Assembly (NCBI RefSeq): GCF_900177625.1 | Contig: NZ_FXAU01000008.1 | Span: 186,001-250,000, forward strand | DNA length: 64,000 nt | Source: Sphingobacterium psychroaquaticum | GTDB taxonomy: Bacteria; Bacteroidota; Bacteroidia; Sphingobacteriales; Sphingobacteriaceae | Direction: 5' to 3' | Shown here: positions 60,412 to 64,000 of the stretch, piece by piece | Layout of the letters: every line of letters begins with the position of its first letter | Position numbering within the stretch: the first letter of the stretch is position 1 | Notes under the pieces: generated by a model | What the model was told of the DNA's origin: nothing | The model's input: the letters and a program-made list of their open reading frames with translations, nothing else | The model's database searches: none | Made by a program: the position numbers and the translations under genes

Positions 60412-60810
60412 ATGAATTTCTATACCAGAAAATGGATTAAGCCCGAAGATCTAAATCCCAATGGCACCTTATTCGGTGGTACACTGCTACGTTGGATTGA
60501 TGAAGAGGCGGTTATTTATGCGATTGTTCAACTGGGCAATCCTTTTGTTGTGACAAAATATATCTCGGAGATCAACTTTGTGAGTTCCGCCAAACAAGGA
60601 GATATTATTGAAATGGGAATCGAGGCGGTAACCTTTGGGACAACCTCCCTGACTATGCGCTGCGAAGTGCGGAACAAAATTACAAGAAAGACAATTCTGT
60701 CTATCGATAAGTTAGTTTTCGTAAACCTTGATGAAGACGGAAACCCGACACCGCACAACAAAACAGAAATTACATACGCCTATATAGGCATTGAAAAAAC
60801 AAACAAATAG
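60412..60810 (+). CDS. Acyl-CoA thioesterase (hotdog fold), second type
   Basis: A 132-residue hotdog thioesterase. I start at ATG 60412 (MNFYTRKWIKPEDLNPNGTLFGG); the frame opens at a TTG within the lpd terminator, which cannot be the start. LNPNGTLFGGTLLRWIDEEA and the GDIIEMGIEAVTFG strand are typical of acyl-CoA hydrolases. It is shorter than the thioesterase at 15772 and a distinct subfamily. Its stop is only 5 bp from the convergent DUF3817 stop, inside a hairpin. Confidence 0.9.
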   Translation: MNFYTRKWIKPEDLNPNGTLFGGTLLRWIDEEAVIYAIVQLGNPFVVTKYISEINFVSSAKQGDIIEMGIEAVTFGTTSLTMRCEVRNKITRKTILSIDKLVFVNLDEDGNPTPHNKTEITYAYIGIEKTNK

Positions 60811-60836
60811 TCGCTTTATTTTTTAGCGACTATTTG
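60804..60836. terminator. Bidirectional terminator holding both convergent stop codons
   Basis: A 12-bp perfect stem (CAAATAGTCGCT) with a 9-base loop. The thioesterase stop (60808-60810) and the DUF3817 stop (60816-60818) are both inside the hairpin. Confidence 0.8.
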
Positions 60837-61106
60837 CTTTTTAAGGTCTTTTTCTACCCAAAAAGACACGATAGGAATCAGTGATACTACAAAGTAGGTA
60901 GCAACACGCTTACGGGTCCACTTGTATTCGCTCCAACACATGATGAGTAGGATTACAAATAAGACGACTAGGAATCCGTGTATAGACCCAGCGACTTTCA
61001 CCGCTTCGGGTACACCAGCAAAATACTTTAAAGGCATTGCTACTAAAAACAACACAACCGTGGAGATCGCTTCCCAAAGCGCTACTTGTTGAAAAATTCT
61101 TAACAT
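60816..61106 (-). CDS. DUF3817 small membrane protein
   Basis: A 96-residue protein starting at ATG 61106 (MLRIFQQVALWEAISTVVLFL); the frame extends to 61169 but that part (MFSVHGIVFKNVCLW) is atypical. Three membrane helices and the segment PLKYFAGVPEAVKVAGSIHGFLVVLFV match DUF3817, found free-standing or fused to transporters, of unknown function. It is convergent with the thioesterase gene and shares its terminator. Confidence 0.88.
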   Translation of the reverse strand: MLRIFQQVALWEAISTVVLFLVAMPLKYFAGVPEAVKVAGSIHGFLVVLFVILLIMCWSEYKWTRKRVATYFVVSLIPIVSFWVEKDLKKQIVAKK

Positions 61107-61247
61107 TGTTCGAAAAATTAGTATCCACAAACATACATTCTTAAAAACTATTCCGTGCACCGAAAACATCTATTTACCAAGCATTGACAGTGGATTCTAT
61201 TTTTTGGTCAGATTCTTATCAAAACAAGTCAATATCCAAAAAATCGG

Positions 61248-61279
61248 TTGCCATATACTTAAAAAAATATGTATTTTTG
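61248..61279 (+). promoter_or_regulatory. Promoter of the second lpd gene
   Basis: TTG at 61248-61250, a 21-base spacer and TATTTTTG at 61272-61279, a good Bacteroidota promoter. Transcription from here gives a leader of about 140 nt. Confidence 0.65.
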
Positions 61280-61285
61280 GATGTT

Positions 61286-61426
61286 TATAGTTGAAGTAGA
61301 CACTTCAATTAAAACGCTTTGCACAGGAGCCTACGCTATCTAGTAGCGTAGATAAGACAAGAATCGGGTAAAACAATATGGATCCGCAAGCTGGCGGACA
61401 ACCTTAAAAAAACAAATAACAAAGAT
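61286..61426 (+). promoter_or_regulatory. Structured 5' leader of the second lpd gene
   Basis: Three hairpins in ~140 nt: TTGAAGT/ACTTCAA (61291-61308), CTACGCTA/TAGCGTAG (61331-61351) and TCCGC/GCGGA (61383-61398), separated by unpaired stretches, ending 28 bp before the ATG in an A-rich segment. No terminator is present, so any control would be translational or by mRNA stability. I do not recognise a known riboswitch class. Confidence 0.5.
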
Positions 61427-62815
61427 ATGAATTACGACATCATAGTAATTGGTAGTGGTCCAGGCGGATATGTTGCAGCAATCAGAGCTGCACAGCTAGG
61501 TTTCAAAACAGCCGTTATTGAGCGTGAAGCCTTAGGTGGTATCTGTTTAAACTGGGGCTGTATCCCTACCAAAGCACTTCTAAAAAGTGCACAGGTATTT
61601 GAATATTTGAACCATGCTGAAGAATACGGTATCAAGGTTCAAGGAGGGGAAGCAGATTTCTCTGCCATCGTTAAAAGAAGTCGTGGTGTTGCAGATGGCA
61701 TGAGTAAAGGTATCCAGTTCTTGATGAAGAAGAATAAAATCGACGTCATCATGGGTACGGCTAAAATCAAAAAAGGTGGTAAGATTGAAGTGAAGGCTGC
61801 CGATGGCTCTGTAAAAGAATATACTGCTAAACATACAATTCTTGCAACAGGAGCACGTTCGCGTGAACTACCTAACCTACCTCAAGACGGTAAAAAAATT
61901 ATTGGCTACCGTCAAGCGATGAACTTACCACAACAACCTAAATCGATGGTTGTCGTTGGATCGGGCGCTATTGGTGTTGAGTTCGCATATTTCTACAATG
62001 CGATTGGAACACAAGTGACAATCGTTGAGTTTATGGATCGTATAGTCCCTGTAGAAGATGAAGAAGTTTCTAAGCAGTTAGAAAAATCATTGAAAAAAGC
62101 AGGTATCAATATCTTAACGAAATCAGAAGTTCAGTCCGTAGATACAAGTGGGGCTTTAAGCAAAGTATCTATTAAAACAGCTAAAGGTATCGAAACGTTA
62201 GAAGCTGAGATTGTTCTTTCTGCTGTTGGTATTGCACCAAACATCGAGAACATCGGCTTAGAAGAAGTTGGTGTTAAGACGGACAAAGGACGTGTTTTAG
62301 TTGACGATTTCTACAAAACTAATATTGAAGGCGTTTACGCAATTGGAGATATCGTAAAAGGACAAGCGTTGGCACACGTTGCTTCCGCTGAAGCGATCAC
62401 ATGTGTGGAGAAAATCAAAGGTCTTCACGTGGATCCAATTGATTATAATAACATCCCAGGATGTACATACTGTTCACCAGAGATTGCTTCTGTAGGTTAC
62501 ACAGAGAAAGCAGCGAAGGAAGCAGGCTATGAAGTTAAAGTTGGTAAATTCCCGTTCTCTGCATCCGGAAAAGCTTCCGCAGCAGGTGCGAAAGATGGCT
62601 TTGTAAAATTAGTTTTCGATGCTAAATACGGTGAGTTACTAGGTGCACACATGATTGGTGCTAACGTTACGGAAATGATCGCTGAAATTGTTGTTGCTAG
62701 AAAACTAGAAACAACAGGTCATGAGCTTATCAAATCGGTACACCCACACCCAACCATGAGTGAGGCGATTATGGAAGCAGCAGCAGATGCTTACGGTGAA
62801 GTGATCCACTTGTAA
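61427..62815 (+). CDS. lpdA: Dihydrolipoyl dehydrogenase, copy 2
   Basis: A 462-residue enzyme with the same fold as copy 1 but a different active-site form, GGICLNWGCIPTKALL, and a different NAD loop (GSGAIGVEFAYFYNAIG). The C-terminal HPHPTMSEAIMEAAAD supplies the catalytic His-Glu. This form is commonly associated with pyruvate or branched-chain dehydrogenase complexes; which one is not shown by context. It has its own promoter with a long structured leader and a very strong bidirectional terminator. Confidence 0.96.
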   Translation: MNYDIIVIGSGPGGYVAAIRAAQLGFKTAVIEREALGGICLNWGCIPTKALLKSAQVFEYLNHAEEYGIKVQGGEADFSAIVKRSRGVADGMSKGIQFLMKKNKIDVIMGTAKIKKGGKIEVKAADGSVKEYTAKHTILATGARSRELPNLPQDGKKIIGYRQAMNLPQQPKSMVVVGSGAIGVEFAYFYNAIGTQVTIVEFMDRIVPVEDEEVSKQLEKSLKKAGINILTKSEVQSVDTSGALSKVSIKTAKGIETLEAEIVLSAVGIAPNIENIGLEEVGVKTDKGRVLVDDFYKTNIEGVYAIGDIVKGQALAHVASAEAITCVEKIKGLHVDPIDYNNIPGCTYCSPEIASVGYTEKAAKEAGYEVKVGKFPFSASGKASAAGAKDGFVKLVFDAKYGELLGAHMIGANVTEMIAEIVVARKLETTGHELIKSVHPHPTMSEAIMEAAADAYGEVIHL

Positions 62816-62822
62816 GACAAAG

Positions 62823-62869
62823 GCATACATAAAAAAAGAGAGCAAATTGCTCTCTTTTTTTATGTATGC
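62823..62869. terminator. Bidirectional terminator between lpd copy 2 and the LacI gene
   Basis: A 23-bp perfect inverted repeat with a single-base loop, containing A7 and T7 tracts in its arms. It lies 8 bp after the lpd stop and 9 bp from the LacI stop. Confidence 0.93.
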
Positions 62870-62877
62870 TATTCGTA

Positions 62878-63882
62878 TTATTTCAATACCAATTTCGATT
62901 CAAAGACCACAGTCTCCGGCTTTACTTCTTCCTTATTCCCGATATTCGCAAATAATATTTCTGCCGCTTTTCTAGCTTGTTTATCTGGATACTGTTCAAT
63001 ACTTCCCATCGGTGGATTCTCCATATAATTCCATAATGGATAGTTCGCATAGCTAATGAAATAGATATCCTTTTTCTGTACAAGTCCTTTCTGCCGTGCG
63101 TATTTAATAACATCAAGTGTTACGAAATCATTGAACGAAACCACTGCAGAAGGACGTTCCGATAATACCAATAGCTTCTCCATGGCATCGACATTCCCTT
63201 CCTCCGTTAAGTCGGTATTCACGACATACTTATCGTCAAAAGCCAGATCATTTGCTTCCAATGCTTTCTTATAGGCCTCTACCCGTTCCGTTGATGCTAA
63301 TAAATTCTCTGGTCCGTTAATCAACGCTATATTTTGGTGTCCGATCGAAGCAAACGCATGGATTGCCTCCCGCATACCAGAAGATAGATCACTATACACC
63401 TTGTTTACACCGTCGATATTAGGTACACAATCAAAAAATACAATCGGAATTTCAGACTCTTCCAATAAATCGATAAAAGAAAGATCTTCCGTATTCTTCC
63501 CCAAAGACATTAAGATACCATCTACACGATGCTTCTTGAAAGTCTGGATAATCTGCAATTCACGTGCTGCATCATCATGCGACTGCCCCATGAGCACCGT
63601 ATAATTCTGCGCACCTGCCACATTCTCAATTTCGCTAATAGCAGACGAAAAGAAAGGTTCTGATAAACTAGGCAGGATAACACCAATAGTAAATGTCTTC
63701 CGTTGCTTAAAGAAAATTGCCGTTTGATTTGGCTCATAATTCAATTCCTCTGCCACCTTTTTCACCCGCATTGTGGTCACCAACCCAATACTTGGGTGGT
63801 CATTCAGCGCCCGCGATACAGTAGATGGGGAAATTTTGAGCTTTTTAGCAATTTCTTTTATTGTAGCTGGCTTTTTCTTCAT
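62878..63882 (-). CDS. LacI-family transcriptional regulator
   Basis: A 334-residue repressor. The N-terminal helix-turn-helix and hinge (TIKEIAKKLKISPSTVSRALNDHPSIGLVTTMRVKKVAEELNYEPN) are followed by a periplasmic-binding-protein-like ligand domain. It would respond to a sugar or related effector. No sugar operon is within the window, but the gene whose tail lies at 63918-64000 is on the same strand just upstream and may be its target or neighbour. The ATG is supported by the standard LacI N-terminus. Confidence 0.94.
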   Translation of the reverse strand: MKKKPATIKEIAKKLKISPSTVSRALNDHPSIGLVTTMRVKKVAEELNYEPNQTAIFFKQRKTFTIGVILPSLSEPFFSSAISEIENVAGAQNYTVLMGQSHDDAARELQIIQTFKKHRVDGILMSLGKNTEDLSFIDLLEESEIPIVFFDCVPNIDGVNKVYSDLSSGMREAIHAFASIGHQNIALINGPENLLASTERVEAYKKALEANDLAFDDKYVVNTDLTEEGNVDAMEKLLVLSERPSAVVSFNDFVTLDVIKYARQKGLVQKKDIYFISYANYPLWNYMENPPMGSIEQYPDKQARKAAEILFANIGNKEEVKPETVVFESKLVLK

Positions 63883-63917
63883 AATATAGATTTACACCTC
63901 CTTGTTCAAAGGTACAT

Positions 63918-64000
63918 TTATTTTATCAATTTACCCTTTGGATACTTAAACATCCCTTGTAAGCCTCCCGTTTCTTGCAAACGATCGTTGGCATGTGGCT
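63918..64000 (-). CDS. C-terminal tail of an unidentified protein, partial
   Basis: On the minus strand the frame entering from the window edge reads PHANDRLQETGGLQGMFKYP then KGKLIK and a TAA stop at 63918-63920. The other two frames look less protein-like. Only 27 codons are visible, too few to name a family. It ends 36 bp upstream of the LacI start on the same strand. Confidence 0.4.
   Translation of the reverse strand, partial: PHANDRLQETGGLQGMFKYPKGKLIK

Noticed and set aside
1..64000. tRNA, rRNA, CRISPR arrays, IS elements or phage genes
   Set aside because: I looked for tRNA-like arms, regularly spaced repeats, transposase or integrase motifs and terminal inverted repeats and found none.

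Overview
The window looks like chromosomal DNA from a Bacteroidota bacterium, most probably a Sphingobacteriaceae member (Sphingobacterium/Pedobacter-like). The evidence is its family content: GldC, GLPGLI proteins, DUF4834, DUF2795, a small histone H1-like protein, an S46 dipeptidyl-peptidase, a KdsC-type phosphatase, and many promoters of the Bacteroidota form (TAnnTTTG at -7, sometimes TTG/TTTG about 20 nt upstream). Most of it is ordinary core genome. I found no rRNA, tRNA, CRISPR array, prophage or insertion sequence.

Layout. 1-8.7 kb, mostly minus strand: a partial YkuK-type RNase H-like gene, a DUF721/DciA-like gene overlapping recF, an AraC regulator, ffh, a membrane zinc peptidase, an ECF sigma factor and glyA. 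8.9-16.3 kb, plus strand: an A-type Fe-S carrier, ileS, a DksA-like protein lacking most zinc ligands, lspA, an M28 peptidase, an RmlD-like reductase and a thioesterase. 16.3-28.8 kb: an EVE-domain protein, gldC, a DEAD-box helicase, an S46 peptidase, a 59-residue histone-like protein, and two tandem outer-membrane-barrel + GLPGLI pairs. 29-36.9 kb: an M20 peptidase, a PlsC-like acyltransferase, an ABC ATPase, and a trpDFBA operon preceded by a transcription attenuator with a Trp-Trp-Trp leader peptide.

37-46.8 kb is the most distinctive part. A Cys/His-rich secreted protein, a TonB-dependent receptor that starts with a heavy-metal-associated (HMA) domain and a histidine-rich linker, and a small membrane protein look like a metal-handling module. 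They are followed by an RND adaptor lipoprotein and a 1519-residue fusion of an RND permease to an outer-membrane factor, with a lipobox at the fusion joint. 46.8-51.4 kb holds maf, kdsC, a candidate small RNA, a DUF5077/DUF3472 protein, floA and a solitary DUF1016-N protein. 51.5-58.3 kb holds a second candidate structured RNA and a four-gene signalling cluster (three-receiver hybrid kinase, CheR, receiver-less CheB, second hybrid kinase) with no other chemotaxis genes. 58.3-64 kb holds an azurin lipoprotein, two different dihydrolipoyl dehydrogenase genes (the second behind a structured leader), a thioesterase, a DUF3817 protein, a LacI regulator and the tail of an unidentified gene.

Themes. 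Transcription units are short and many end in clear intrinsic hairpins, often shared by convergent genes. Several genes (kdsC, recF, the helicase, the Cys/His-rich protein) have a -7 box only 3-6 nt before the start codon, suggesting leaderless mRNAs. TTG triplets inside -7 boxes (37141, 47903-47905, 58266) imitate start codons, so I moved those starts downstream. All functional calls rest on motif recognition by eye; no database search was run.
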